From JBGSWL01 sp041752455 (GTDB lineage Bacteria; Pseudomonadota; Alphaproteobacteria; Rhizobiales; Rhizobiaceae): 29,423 bases of DNA. A program made the translations under genes and the position numbers. Numbering within the stretch: the first letter of the stretch is position 1; every line of letters starts with the position of its first letter. Where the stretch lies: assembly GCA_041752455.1 (NCBI GenBank), contig JBGSWL010000027.1:1-29423 (forward strand), read 5' to 3'. The notes under the pieces were generated by a model. The model was not told the DNA's origin, ran no database searches, and saw only the letters and a program-made list of their open reading frames with translations. Positions 14,981-23,660 of the stretch are shown one piece after another.

Positions 14981-17900
14981 TGGGCTTTCTCGATCTGGCA
15001 GTCAAAAATGCCCGGCTGACCATTGTCGCCCTGCTGTTCCTTCTGGTTGCAGGCGCACTTTCCTATGTGGCCATACCCAAGGAAGCCGAACCTGACGTCC
15101 AGTTTCCGGTGATTTATGTCGGCCTGTCCCTGCAGGGCGTATCGCCGGAAGATGCCGAGCGGCTGCTGATCCGGCCGCTGGAATCGGAACTGAAGAACAT
15201 CAAAGGCGTCGACAAGATGACCGCCAGCGCCTATCAGGGCGGCGGCAACATTGTTGTCGAGTTCGATCCGAGTGCCGACCTTTCCACGGCGCTGGATGAC
15301 GTGCGCACCAAGGTTGACCAGACCAAGCGGGAATTCCCGGCCGGCACCGAAGAGCCCGCCGTTTCCGAAGTGAACATTTCCGAGTTCCCGGTTCTTGTCA
15401 CAACCCTTTCGGGCGATGTGCCCGAGCGGGTTCTGAACCAGGTGGCGCGCAACCTGCGTGATCATCTGGAAGAAGTGCCCGGTGTGCTCGATGCCAAGCT
15501 GCAAGGCAACCGCGACGAGATGGTCGAGGTCATCATCGACCCGGTCAAATTGTCTTCCTACAACCTGCAGCTTGACCAGCTTGTCGGCGGCGTTTCCGCC
15601 AACAACCAGCTTGTTGCCGCCGGCACACTTGAAGGCGCCGAAGGAAGATATGCCGTCAAGGTTCCGGCGCTTCTCGAGACGGTCGAGGACATCGCCAATC
15701 TTCCCATTGCTGTCTCGGGCAATGCGGTGGTGCGCGCCCGCGATCTCGCGATCCTGCGCAACACATTTGAAGATGCCGAAACGATTGCCCGCTTCAACGG
15801 CAAGCCGGCGATTGCCATCGAAATTTCCAAGCGCACCGGTGCCAACCTGATCGAGACGGTCGACGCGGTGAAAGTCGCTGCAACCGAATATTCATCGCAG
15901 TTCCCGGTCGGGGTGGAACTGACCTTCAGTCAGGACAAATCGACCGACATCCGAAATCTGCTCGACGATCTGCAGAACTCGGTTCTGACGGCCGTGATCC
16001 TGGTTTTCGTTGTCATCCTGTTCTACCTCGGCTTCCGGTCGTCAATGCTGATCGGCCTTGCGATCCCGACCTCGTTCCTCATGGGGATCCTGTTCCTTTC
16101 GCTCGCCGGCCTGACGGTCAACATCGTGGTGCTGTTCTCGCTGATCCTTGCGGTCGGCATGCTTGTCGATGATGCGATCATCGTCACCGAATATGCCGAG
16201 CGCCGCATGGCACAGGGCGCACCTGCGCCGGAAGCCTTCTCGGAAGCTGCCCGACGGATGGTGGGCCCGGTGGTTGTCTCGACAATGACGCGCATCGCGG
16301 CTTTCTCGCCGTTGTTGTTCTGGCCGGGGATTGTCGGCGAGTTCATGAGCTACATGCCGATCACGCTGATCGCCACGCTGTCGGCTTCCATCATCTATGC
16401 GCTGCTGTTTGCTCCGACGCTCGGTTCGATCTTCGGCAAGGCAGTGGTCGAAGAGCGCACTGCCGATGGTCTCTACATGGCGGTCGTCAAGCGTGCCGTC
16501 CGCGCGCCGGTCATCACCATGACCCTTGTGACCGCCCTTATGGTCGGCGTCGTCTACACCTATGTGCAGAACAACAAGGGTGTCGAATTTTTCCCGAACG
16601 TCGAGCCCGAGTTCGGCCTGCTTTACGTCAAGGCGCGAGGCAACCTTTCGCTTGATGAACAGGATGCCATTGTCCGCAAGGTCGAGAACCGGCTTCTCGG
16701 TTGGCCCGGCATCGAGACGGTCTATGCCCGTGTCGGCTCATCGCGCGGCGGCTTTCAGCCGGGCGGCAGCGGTACCGAGGACACGATCGGCACCATCCAG
16801 TACGAGTTCCTGGATTGGCGCGAGCGCAAGTCTGCCAGCGATATCCTGACGGATCTGCGGGCTGAATTCGTCAGTGTGCCCGGGGCGCAGATCGAGATTT
16901 CCGTGCCTGACGCCGGCCCGCCGCAGGGCAAGCCGATCCAGGTCCAGTTGCAGGCCGATGATCCGACCGGCCTCGAAGATGCTGCCCGACAGGTCAGCGC
17001 CTATCTCCAGTCCATTCCCGAGGTGATCGATCTCAACGATGGCCTGCCACCCTTGTCGGTCGACTGGGAATTGAAGGTGAACCGGACCGAGGCTGCCAAA
17101 TATGGCGTCGGCCCTGATTCGGTTGGCCGTGTCGTGCAGCTCGTGACGACCGGGTTGAAGCTTTCCGATTTCCGCCCGGCGGGCGCAGACGATGCGGTCG
17201 ATATCCGCCTTCGCCTGCCGGAAGACCGGCGTACCCTGACAACGCTGGACAGCCTGCGTATCGAGACGTCGCAAGGTGCGGTTCCGATCGGCAATTTCAT
17301 GTCGCGCGAACCGGCCGCCTCAAAGGGCACACTGGCGCGTATCGATGCGGCGCGCACGATCACCGTGACCGCCAACCTGATCGAGGGATCGCAGGATTCC
17401 GTGTTCCAGGCCAAGGTAGCCGAGCATCTGGCAACGATGGAATTTCCCGCCAATATCAGCTGGAAAATGGTCGGTTCGGATGAGGAAAGCGCTGAAGCCG
17501 CCGCCTTCCTCGGACAGGCTTTCGGCGTGGCGATCTTCCTGATCTTTGCCCTGCTGCTGGCCCAGTTCAACCGCTTCACCTATGTCGCGCTTGTGCTTTC
17601 AGCCGTGGTCATGTCCACCGTCGGCGTGCTGCTCGGGCTTTTGGTCATGGGTTCCCCGTTCTCGATCGTCATGACAGCCGTTGGCACCATCGCGCTTGCG
17701 GGTGTCGTCGTGAACAACAACATCGTGCTGATCGACACCTATGCGCATCTGCGCTCGGAAGGCTGGGACAAGCTGGAAGCCGTGCTCGAGACCTGTCGCG
17801 AGCGTGTCCGGCCGGTCATGCTGACGGCGGTGACAGCCATCCTCGGGGTCTTGCCGATCGCTTTCGGCGTCAACCTTGCCATCATCAGCCACGAGGTCAC

Positions 17901-18198
17901 CGTCGGTGCACCGTCGACTCAGTGGTGGATCGCGCTTTCATCGGCGATCGTCTTCGGATTGGCATTCTCGACCGTGCTGACGCTGGTCGTCACTCCGGCT
18001 GCCTTGATGATCTTCACCCAGACCAACGAGCAGATGGCCCGCGGCAGCTGGTGGAAGCGGTTGATGACGAGACGTCAGGCCAAGGCGGTTGCGTTACCAC
18101 TCGTCCCTGCTGCCGAAACGGCTCTCTCCGGGTTCACACCCGTGAACGATGACCGGCGCGCCGAACCGCTCATCGAATATCCGAAAGCTGCCGAATGA
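14977..18198 (+). CDS. RND-family efflux permease (AcrB/MdtB type)
   Basis: Proton-driven inner-membrane transporter of 1073 residues with the expected 12 helices in two halves and two large periplasmic loops. The helix-4 acid pair is D398-D399 in GMLVDDAIIVTEY. In the second half the helix-10 motif reads VVVNNNIVLIDTY (from 910), with asparagines where AcrB has the lysine of its proton relay. A hydrophilic tail of about 60 residues follows the last helix. The start ATG-ATG overlaps the adaptor stop. A bidirectional hairpin follows at 18204. The pair resembles the broad HAE-type group seen in many alphaproteobacteria; drug, lipid or other substrate cannot be told. Confidence 0.94.
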   Translation: MMGFLDLAVKNARLTIVALLFLLVAGALSYVAIPKEAEPDVQFPVIYVGLSLQGVSPEDAERLLIRPLESELKNIKGVDKMTASAYQGGGNIVVEFDPSADLSTALDDVRTKVDQTKREFPAGTEEPAVSEVNISEFPVLVTTLSGDVPERVLNQVARNLRDHLEEVPGVLDAKLQGNRDEMVEVIIDPVKLSSYNLQLDQLVGGVSANNQLVAAGTLEGAEGRYAVKVPALLETVEDIANLPIAVSGNAVVRARDLAILRNTFEDAETIARFNGKPAIAIEISKRTGANLIETVDAVKVAATEYSSQFPVGVELTFSQDKSTDIRNLLDDLQNSVLTAVILVFVVILFYLGFRSSMLIGLAIPTSFLMGILFLSLAGLTVNIVVLFSLILAVGMLVDDAIIVTEYAERRMAQGAPAPEAFSEAARRMVGPVVVSTMTRIAAFSPLLFWPGIVGEFMSYMPITLIATLSASIIYALLFAPTLGSIFGKAVVEERTADGLYMAVVKRAVRAPVITMTLVTALMVGVVYTYVQNNKGVEFFPNVEPEFGLLYVKARGNLSLDEQDAIVRKVENRLLGWPGIETVYARVGSSRGGFQPGGSGTEDTIGTIQYEFLDWRERKSASDILTDLRAEFVSVPGAQIEISVPDAGPPQGKPIQVQLQADDPTGLEDAARQVSAYLQSIPEVIDLNDGLPPLSVDWELKVNRTEAAKYGVGPDSVGRVVQLVTTGLKLSDFRPAGADDAVDIRLRLPEDRRTLTTLDSLRIETSQGAVPIGNFMSREPAASKGTLARIDAARTITVTANLIEGSQDSVFQAKVAEHLATMEFPANISWKMVGSDEESAEAAAFLGQAFGVAIFLIFALLLAQFNRFTYVALVLSAVVMSTVGVLLGLLVMGSPFSIVMTAVGTIALAGVVVNNNIVLIDTYAHLRSEGWDKLEAVLETCRERVRPVMLTAVTAILGVLPIAFGVNLAIISHEVTVGAPSTQWWIALSSAIVFGLAFSTVLTLVVTPAALMIFTQTNEQMARGSWWKRLMTRRQAKAVALPLVPAAETALSGFTPVNDDRRAEPLIEYPKAAE

Positions 18199-18203
18199 CA
18201 AAA

Positions 18204-18235
18204 AAAGAGGCGTTACCGCTGGGTACCGCCTCTTT
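18204..18235. terminator. Bidirectional terminator between the RND permease and asd
   Basis: A 14-pair stem with one mismatch (AAAGAGGCG outer arm, GGTACC-like inner part) and a GCTG loop. On the minus strand it is followed by a run of T (six A precede it on the plus strand), ideal for asd. On the plus strand TTTCTGTTT follows, weaker but usable for the RND operon. Confidence 0.88.
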
Positions 18236-18264
18236 CTGTTTCCTGTCCGTTGTGACCGCCAGCG

Positions 18265-19299
18265 TCAGGCAGCCAAGGCCTTCGGCGCGATCAGCCCGCG
18301 ATTGACGAGCACTTCGGCGATCTGGACCGTGTTGAGCGCTGCGCCCTTGCGGAGGTTGTCGGATACGACCCACATCGACAGCCCGTTTTCCACCGTGATG
18401 TCTTCGCGGATGCGCGAGATGTAGGTTGCATCTTCGCCAGCACATTCCACCGGCGTGATGTAGCCACCGTCTTCATGCTTGTCGATCACGAGGCAGCCCG
18501 GCGCTTCGCGCAGGATCGAGCGGGCTTCGCTGGCGCTGATCGGGTTCTCGAACTCGATGTTCACGGCCTCCGAATGGCCGATGAACACCGGAACACGCAC
18601 GCAAGTTGCCGTCAGCTTGATCTTGGGATCGAGCATCTTCTTGGTCTCTGCGACCATCTTCCACTCTTCCTTGGTGTAGCCGTCTTCCATGAAGACATCG
18701 ATGTGCGGAATGAGGTTGAAGGCGATACGCTTGGTGAATTTGCGGGTCTCGATGGAGTCTGCGACGTAGACCGCACGGGTCTGCGCGAAAAGTTCGTCCA
18801 TGCCTTCCTTGCCTGCGCCGGAAACCGACTGGTAGGTGGCAACAACCACACGCTTGATCTTTGCATGGTCGTGCAGCGGTTTCAGAGCTACCACGAGCTG
18901 CGCGGTCGAGCAGTTGGGATTGGCGATGATGTTTTTCTTGCGAAAGCCGACGATCGCATCGGCGTTGACTTCCGGAACGATCAACGGGACATCGCTGTCA
19001 TAACGCCAGGCGGACGAGTTATCGATGACGACGCAGCCCTTAGCGGCGATCTTCGGTGACCATTCCTTCGACACATTGCCGCCTGCCGACATCAGGCAGA
19101 TGTCGGTATCGGTGAAATCGAAGTGTTCGAGCGCCTGGACCTTCAGGGTCTTGTCGCCGAACGAGACTTCCTGTCCGAGCGAGCGGCGCGAGGCGAGCGG
19201 CACGACGGTATCGGCGGGAAAGCCGCGTTCCGCGAGAATTTCGAGCATTTCACGCCCGACATTGCCGGTCGCACCGACGATTGCGATCTTGAAACCCAT
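18265..19299 (-). CDS. asd: Aspartate-semialdehyde dehydrogenase
   Basis: NADPH-dependent enzyme making aspartate semialdehyde for lysine, threonine, methionine and diaminopimelate synthesis. The 344-residue protein has the nucleotide motif GATGNVG at 9-15, the nucleophile C130 in NPNCSTAQ and the base H242 in RVPVFIGHSE. Length and motifs are those of the usual bacterial enzyme. AAGGA lies before the ATG at 19299; the frame extends to 19455 but the added part is not conserved-looking. It shares the locus with leuB and leuD on the same strand but is separated by three plus-strand genes. Confidence 0.97.
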   Translation of the reverse strand: MGFKIAIVGATGNVGREMLEILAERGFPADTVVPLASRRSLGQEVSFGDKTLKVQALEHFDFTDTDICLMSAGGNVSKEWSPKIAAKGCVVIDNSSAWRYDSDVPLIVPEVNADAIVGFRKKNIIANPNCSTAQLVVALKPLHDHAKIKRVVVATYQSVSGAGKEGMDELFAQTRAVYVADSIETRKFTKRIAFNLIPHIDVFMEDGYTKEEWKMVAETKKMLDPKIKLTATCVRVPVFIGHSEAVNIEFENPISASEARSILREAPGCLVIDKHEDGGYITPVECAGEDATYISRIREDITVENGLSMWVVSDNLRKGAALNTVQIAEVLVNRGLIAPKALAA

Positions 19300-19329
19300 G
19301 TTTTCCGGTCCTTGTTCCGTCTCTCCCGA

Positions 19330-19374
19330 CTTGCTTTTGTCGCAAGCGCCACTCATCCCGCCCCCGGGAGAGTG
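19330..19374 (-). other. Two adjacent hairpins in the asd upstream region
   Basis: CTTGC/GCAAG (19330-19346) and a ten-pair stem with one bulged A and a CCCC loop (19350-19374) lie 31-75 bases upstream of the asd start. They may form a leader structure. They do not match a lysine or other riboswitch that I recognise. Weak evidence. Confidence 0.25.
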
Positions 19375-19487
19375 CGGGGCGGAAATGGTCAGGCCTTGGT
19401 TTTGGTCGTGACGATAGGGCGCATGGTGGGCGTCTTCTGTGGCAGGTCGCATCAAAAGTCAATTCGGTCTAAGGAGTGACACGTCGA

Positions 19488-19955
19488 ATGGATTTGCTGC
19501 CGATGAAACCTCATGTCCTGATCATGCTGCTCGCTCTTGTCTGCACGCCTCCTGCAGCGGCGACGGAAGTTGCCCAGAAGCGGGTCACCGGCGATGCGCT
19601 GACTTCGTTGTTCGTCGGCAAGAGCTGGGAAGGCATCTACAACGATGGCGCCTGGTGGCGGGAAAGCTACTTTGTTTCAGGTCGCCTTTCCTATTCCGAT
19701 GAGCGGTATCCACGAGCCGAAGGCGACTGGTTCGTACGGGACGACCTGATTTGCACCTATTACAGCGATGACCTTGATGGCGCGTGTTTCGTCACGATCC
19801 GCCGGTCAGAGAATTGTTTTGATTTTTATCCGGTTCCCGAAGGCGGCACCAAGCCTGAAGCGCCGGCAAGCGAAATCGCCGCCGGCCTTTCCTGGAGCGC
19901 GCAAGGGTCTCGGGCCGACCTGCCCTCGACCTGCCCGAAGGGCCTGATTTCGTAG
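19488..19955 (+). CDS. Small secreted protein of unknown function, four cysteines
   Basis: The protein has 155 residues. An N-terminal signal peptide is visible (about 1-25, ending PAAA). The mature part has C89, C100, C110 and C149, enough for two disulfides, and is rich in aromatic residues (SWEGIYNDGAWWRESYF). The shape resembles small rhizobial periplasmic proteins of the DUF995 kind, but I cannot assign it. AAGGAG lies 11 bases before the chosen ATG; GTG at 19476 and ATG at 19503 are alternatives. It is divergent from asd and precedes the DUF6152 gene by 72 bases, so they may be cotranscribed. Not seen in the neighbours' families; function unknown. Confidence 0.7.
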   Translation: MDLLPMKPHVLIMLLALVCTPPAAATEVAQKRVTGDALTSLFVGKSWEGIYNDGAWWRESYFVSGRLSYSDERYPRAEGDWFVRDDLICTYYSDDLDGACFVTIRRSENCFDFYPVPEGGTKPEAPASEIAAGLSWSAQGSRADLPSTCPKGLIS

Positions 19956-20027
19956 GTCCCTCACGGTCATGTGATCACCGGGAGGTTTTCAGTGGCGGCT
20001 TCGAACCCATTTCAAGGAATGGAAACA

Positions 20028-20423
20028 ATGAGGAGCGCACCTTTGAAACGGAATTCCCTGTTCCTTCTTCTGATTGTCGCGTCGTCGCTTGCGCCTGCCG
20101 GCTTTGCGTTCGCGCACCATGGCTGGTCGTGGACGCAGTCCGGCTATTTTCGGCTCTCGGGCGTGGTCCGTGAGGCCTATGTGCGCAATCCGCACGCGAC
20201 CATCGATCTTGATGTCGAGGGTGTGGTGTGGCGTGTCGAGCTTGCCCCGCCGGGCCGTACGACGGCTGCCGGTGTCAACGAAGACCTTTTGGCGCCCGGC
20301 ACTGATGTTGTCGCCATCGGCAACCGGTCGCGTGACGACACGGAAACACGGCTGAAAGCCGTGCGCATCATCGTCGATGGCCGCAACTATGATGTCTACC
20401 CGGACCGCGCTGCCGGGATCTGA
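20028..20423 (+). CDS. DUF6152-family periplasmic protein
   Basis: A 131-residue secreted protein. The signal peptide runs to about residue 29 (FAFA), after which the mature chain begins with the family hallmark HHGWSW. The rest (YVRNPHATIDLDVEGVVWRVELAPPGRT, RLKAVRIIVDGRNYDVYPDR) matches DUF6152 as I know it. A mature N-terminal histidine pair suggests metal binding, but that is inference. I chose the ATG at 20028 because AAGGA lies nine bases upstream; in-frame starts at 20019 and 19971 are less likely. The stop TGA overlaps the next ATG by one base, so it forms an operon with the DUF6644 gene. Confidence 0.85.
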   Translation: MRSAPLKRNSLFLLLIVASSLAPAGFAFAHHGWSWTQSGYFRLSGVVREAYVRNPHATIDLDVEGVVWRVELAPPGRTTAAGVNEDLLAPGTDVVAIGNRSRDDTETRLKAVRIIVDGRNYDVYPDRAAGI

Positions 20424-20890
20424 TGGTGGATGACCAGTTGGCTGCGATGCTGAGGGCGCTTAGTGAAAGCGGACCGGCTCAAATGCTGCGAACGTCGTTC
20501 GTGGTCTATCCTGTGGTCAATGCGCTGCATGTCGCAGCCATCGGCGGCCTGTTCTCGATGGTCGCCTTGCTCGATGCAAAGATTCTGGTGCCCGGCTGGA
20601 GAGGTGGTCGGGGCCTCGACGAGCGGGTGCTGCGGCATATCGCGTTGATCTGCATGGGCATTGCCGTCTCGACAGGTTTTGCACTGTTTTCAGTCCAACC
20701 GGTCGACTACGCAGTCAATCCGGCGTTTCGCACAAAGCTTGTGCTGCTGGCTCTGGCCTTGGCAAATGCCGGCATCCTGTTTTTGACCAGCAATCGCGCC
20801 AGCCCCGGACGACAGCGCTTGCAGGCCGCTGTCTCGCTTGCGGCCTGGATCGGCGTTCTGATGGCCGGACGATTTATCGGCTTCGTCTGA
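20423..20890 (+). CDS. DUF6644-like membrane protein, about four helices
   Basis: A 155-residue integral membrane protein. The segment FVVYPVVNALHVAAIGGLFSMVALLDAKIL (about 28-57) corresponds to the YP..E.LH...F....V..DLRLL signature of DUF6644. Three more hydrophobic segments follow (about 72-90, 101-120 and 133-152). Its start overlaps the stop of the DUF6152 gene. Pairing of a secreted HHGW protein with this small membrane protein suggests a joint envelope role, possibly metal or redox related, which is not shown. It ends three bases from the leuB stop on the other strand with no terminator between. Confidence 0.78.
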   Translation: MVDDQLAAMLRALSESGPAQMLRTSFVVYPVVNALHVAAIGGLFSMVALLDAKILVPGWRGGRGLDERVLRHIALICMGIAVSTGFALFSVQPVDYAVNPAFRTKLVLLALALANAGILFLTSNRASPGRQRLQAAVSLAAWIGVLMAGRFIGFV

Positions 20891-20893
20891 GAC

Positions 20894-22000
20894 TCAAGCG
20901 GATGCGTAAGCTGCAAGGATTGCGTCGCCCATATCGGTGGTGCTGACCTTGCGGCAACCATCGGTCATGATGTCGCCGGTGCGGATCCCGCTTTCCAGAA
21001 CCATCGAGATCGCCGTTTCGAGGCGGGTTGCTTCTGCGACCATGCCGAAGGAATAGCGCAGGCACATGGCGAACGATGCGATCATCGCGATCGGATTGGC
21101 AATGCCCTGACCGGCGATATCGGGCGCCGAACCATGCACCGGCTCATAAAGCGCCTTGCGCTTGCCGGTCGCAGCATCGGGGGCGCCGAGCGAAGCGGAC
21201 GGCAGCATGCCGAGCGAACCGGTCAACATGGCGGCGACGTCCGACAGCATGTCGCCAAACAGGTTGTCGGTGACAATGACATCGAACTGCTTGGGCCAGC
21301 GCACCAGCTGCATGCCGCCGGCATCGGCGAGCATGTGGGTGAGTTCCACGTCAGAATAGCGCGCCTTGTGGGTTTCCGAGACGACCTGCTTCCACAGGAC
21401 ACCGGACTTCATCACGTTGTGCTTTTCCATCGAGCAGACCTTGTTGCCGCGGGTGCGCGCCAGCTCAAAGGCAACACCGGCGATGCGATCTATTTCGAAC
21501 GTGTCGTAGACCTGCGTATCGATGCCACGCTTCTGGCCGTTGCCGAGATCGATGATTTCCTTCGGCTCGCCGAAATAGACGCCGCCGGTCAGTTCGCGCA
21601 CGATCAGGATGTCGAGACCCTCGACGACCTCCGGCTTCAGCGACGAGGCGGCAGCGAGCGCCGGATAACAGATCGCCGGACGAAGGTTGGCGAACAGCTG
21701 CATGTCCTTGCGCAAGCGCAGAAGACCGGCCTCGGGTCGCACTTCATACGGCACGTCGGCCCATTTGGGTCCGCCGACCGCGCCGAACAGCACTGCATCG
21801 GATGCCACGGCCTTGGCCATGTCGTCGTCCGAGATGGCAACGCCATGGGCATCGAACGCCGCGCCGCCGACAAGACCCTCATCGGTGACAAAGCCGGCCG
21901 CTTCGCTCTCGTTCATGTGGGCAATGATCTTGCGCACTTCGGCCATGGCTTCCGGGCCGATGCCGTCACCGGGCAGGAGAAAGAGGGAGCGTGTCGTCAT
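20894..22000 (-). CDS. leuB: 3-isopropylmalate dehydrogenase
   Basis: NAD-dependent oxidative decarboxylase of leucine synthesis, 368 residues. It starts with the LLPGDGIGPEAM motif and has the arginine segment RPEAGLLRLRKDMQLFANLRP, the RELTGGVYFG loop, the EKHNVMKSG segment and the metal-binding DNLFGDMLSDVAA. NAD specificity is suggested by the GSAPDIAGQGIANPIA stretch. It is the last gene of a minus-strand series that begins with leuD; the gap to the Rid gene is 63 bases, so it may be read from the same message or have its own promoter. Confidence 0.97.
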   Translation of the reverse strand: MTTRSLFLLPGDGIGPEAMAEVRKIIAHMNESEAAGFVTDEGLVGGAAFDAHGVAISDDDMAKAVASDAVLFGAVGGPKWADVPYEVRPEAGLLRLRKDMQLFANLRPAICYPALAAASSLKPEVVEGLDILIVRELTGGVYFGEPKEIIDLGNGQKRGIDTQVYDTFEIDRIAGVAFELARTRGNKVCSMEKHNVMKSGVLWKQVVSETHKARYSDVELTHMLADAGGMQLVRWPKQFDVIVTDNLFGDMLSDVAAMLTGSLGMLPSASLGAPDAATGKRKALYEPVHGSAPDIAGQGIANPIAMIASFAMCLRYSFGMVAEATRLETAISMVLESGIRTGDIMTDGCRKVSTTDMGDAILAAYASA

Positions 22001-22063
22001 GATGGATTGGTACTCTCGGCTGGTGGGTTGGTTTTGCTTGGGCCAAACGGTCGGTGGCTTGGG

Positions 22064-22444
22064 CTATTCGCCACGATAGGCTGTCACTTCGATTTCAACC
22101 TTCATCTCGGCGCGAATCAGACCGGCCACGACCATGGTCGCAGCGGGGCGGATGCCTTCGAAGTAGATGCCGGACCTGGCAAAGACCGCATCAGCGAACG
22201 GTGCTTCCGTGACCGTGTACTGGACCCGCACGATGTCGGCGCGTGAAAACCCTGCCTCCGCCAGCGCCTTGTCGATGGTGGCAAAGCAGTTGTCTGTCTG
22301 CTCGCCGGCATCGTCAGGCATGGTCATGGTGGCAAAGTCGTAGCCGGTGGTTCCGGAGACAAAGCACCAGTTGCCGACCGCAACGGCGCGCGAATAGCCG
22401 GCCTGCTTTTCGAAGGGTGAACCGGTCGAGACGAGTGTGCGCAT
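22064..22444 (-). CDS. Rid-family (YjgF/YER057c/UK114) protein lacking the RidA arginine
   Basis: A 126-residue cytoplasmic protein with the Rid fold signature (SPFEKQAGYSRAVAVGNWCFVSGTTGYD; KVEIEVTAYRG at the end). In alignment by eye with E. coli RidA, the catalytic R105 falls in the segment IRPAATMVV and is replaced by alanine, so it is probably not a classical enamine/imine deaminase. The start at 22444 has GAGGA upstream and lies seven bases after the ketosynthase stop, making it part of that operon. It may act on acyl or keto intermediates made by its neighbours, but this is a guess. Confidence 0.9.
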   Translation of the reverse strand: MRTLVSTGSPFEKQAGYSRAVAVGNWCFVSGTTGYDFATMTMPDDAGEQTDNCFATIDKALAEAGFSRADIVRVQYTVTEAPFADAVFARSGIYFEGIRPAATMVVAGLIRAEMKVEIEVTAYRGE

Positions 22445-22451
22445 GGGATCC

Positions 22452-23660
22452 TCAGGCTTTGGTGAAGGCAAGGACGGCATTGGCGCCGCCGAAAGCAAAT
22501 GAATTGGACAGCGCCGCCTTGACCGGAATGGCGCGTGCACCCTCGGTCACATAATCGAGGTCGCATTCCGGGTCGGGCACGGCAAGGTTGATCGTCGGCG
22601 GCACGATACCGTCGGCAATGGCGCCGATGCAGGCAAGCGCTTCGAGGGCCCCGGATGCGCCGAGGCAATGGGCATGCATCGCCTTGGTCGACGAGACCGC
22701 CAGATGATCGGCATGGGCTCCGAATACACGGCGGATGGCGCTGGTTTCGTTGCGGTCATTTCCCAACGTTCCGGTGCCATGGGCGTTGATATAGCCGATG
22801 TCCTCGGGCGAAAGCCCGGCATCGGCCAGACACAGGCGCATGGCGGCGGCTGCCCCGTCGACATCGGGCAGGACCATGTCTCCCGCATCGGCCGACATGC
22901 CGGCTCCGGCGAGCACGGCCAGGATCGTGGCGCCGCGGGCCTTTGCGTGCGCTTCGGTTTCCAGCACCATCGCGCCGGCGCCATCGCCGAGAACCAGACC
23001 CTCGCGGTCGGCCGAAAACGGCCGGCAGCCGGTCTTTGCAAGAATGCGCATGGATTCCCAGACCTTGATGATCCCGTAGGTGAGCGGCGCATCGGCGCCG
23101 CCTGCGACCACGAAATCGGCGCGTCCTGCGCGCAGCAGGTCAAGGGCGCTGGCAAGGGCGTGATTTGCTGAAGCGCAAGCCGATGTAACACCGAAGACCG
23201 GGCCCTTCAGGCCATGGACAATCGACACATGGACGGTCGCCGACGATGGCATGACCTTGGGAATGGCGAAGATTTCGGTGCGCTTCTTTCCTTCGCGAAA
23301 GACCGCATTGTAGGCTTGGTCGACCGCATCGGCGCCGAAAACGCCGGTGCCGATCACCGCGCCGGCGCGCCAAGGATCGAAGCTGCCCGGCGTGATGCCG
23401 GCCTGCTTCAGCGCTTCGCTGGCTGCCAGCACGGCAAGCAGCGCAAAACGGCCCATGGTCGCCATGTGCCGCTTGTCGATGTCATGGGCTGGTAGCGGCG
23501 GAATCTGCCCGGCAATCGTGGTTTTCAGGTCGCCCTTGTCTTCAATGGCAAGTTCGGTGATGCCGCACGTTCCGGCCTTCATCGCCCTCCAGATCGAAGG
23601 CGCGTCTGTGCCAAGGCTGCACAGGCCTCCGACGCCGGTAACGACGATGCGTTGTGTCAC
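22452..23660 (-). CDS. Beta-ketoacyl-ACP synthase of the FabF/NodE type
   Basis: Condensing enzyme of 402 residues that extends acyl chains on an acyl carrier protein. The Cys-His-His triad is C162 (VTSACASANHAL), H294 (NAHGTGTLGND) and H331 (STKAMHAHCLGASG), with K326. It starts with GTG at 23660, which overlaps the ACP stop as GTGA. A longer frame to 23738 would overlap the ACP gene. The tight coupling to a private ACP and the character of that ACP recall NodE, which makes special fatty acids for Nod factors. No other nod gene is visible. It is likely a dedicated, non-housekeeping FabF homologue. Confidence 0.92.
   Translation of the reverse strand: MTQRIVVTGVGGLCSLGTDAPSIWRAMKAGTCGITELAIEDKGDLKTTIAGQIPPLPAHDIDKRHMATMGRFALLAVLAASEALKQAGITPGSFDPWRAGAVIGTGVFGADAVDQAYNAVFREGKKRTEIFAIPKVMPSSATVHVSIVHGLKGPVFGVTSACASANHALASALDLLRAGRADFVVAGGADAPLTYGIIKVWESMRILAKTGCRPFSADREGLVLGDGAGAMVLETEAHAKARGATILAVLAGAGMSADAGDMVLPDVDGAAAAMRLCLADAGLSPEDIGYINAHGTGTLGNDRNETSAIRRVFGAHADHLAVSSTKAMHAHCLGASGALEALACIGAIADGIVPPTINLAVPDPECDLDYVTEGARAIPVKAALSNSFAFGGANAVLAFTKA

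Noticed and set aside
21134..22246. Plus-strand frame of 370 codons over leuB and the Rid gene
   Set aside because: Antisense to two clearly identified genes; no family likeness.
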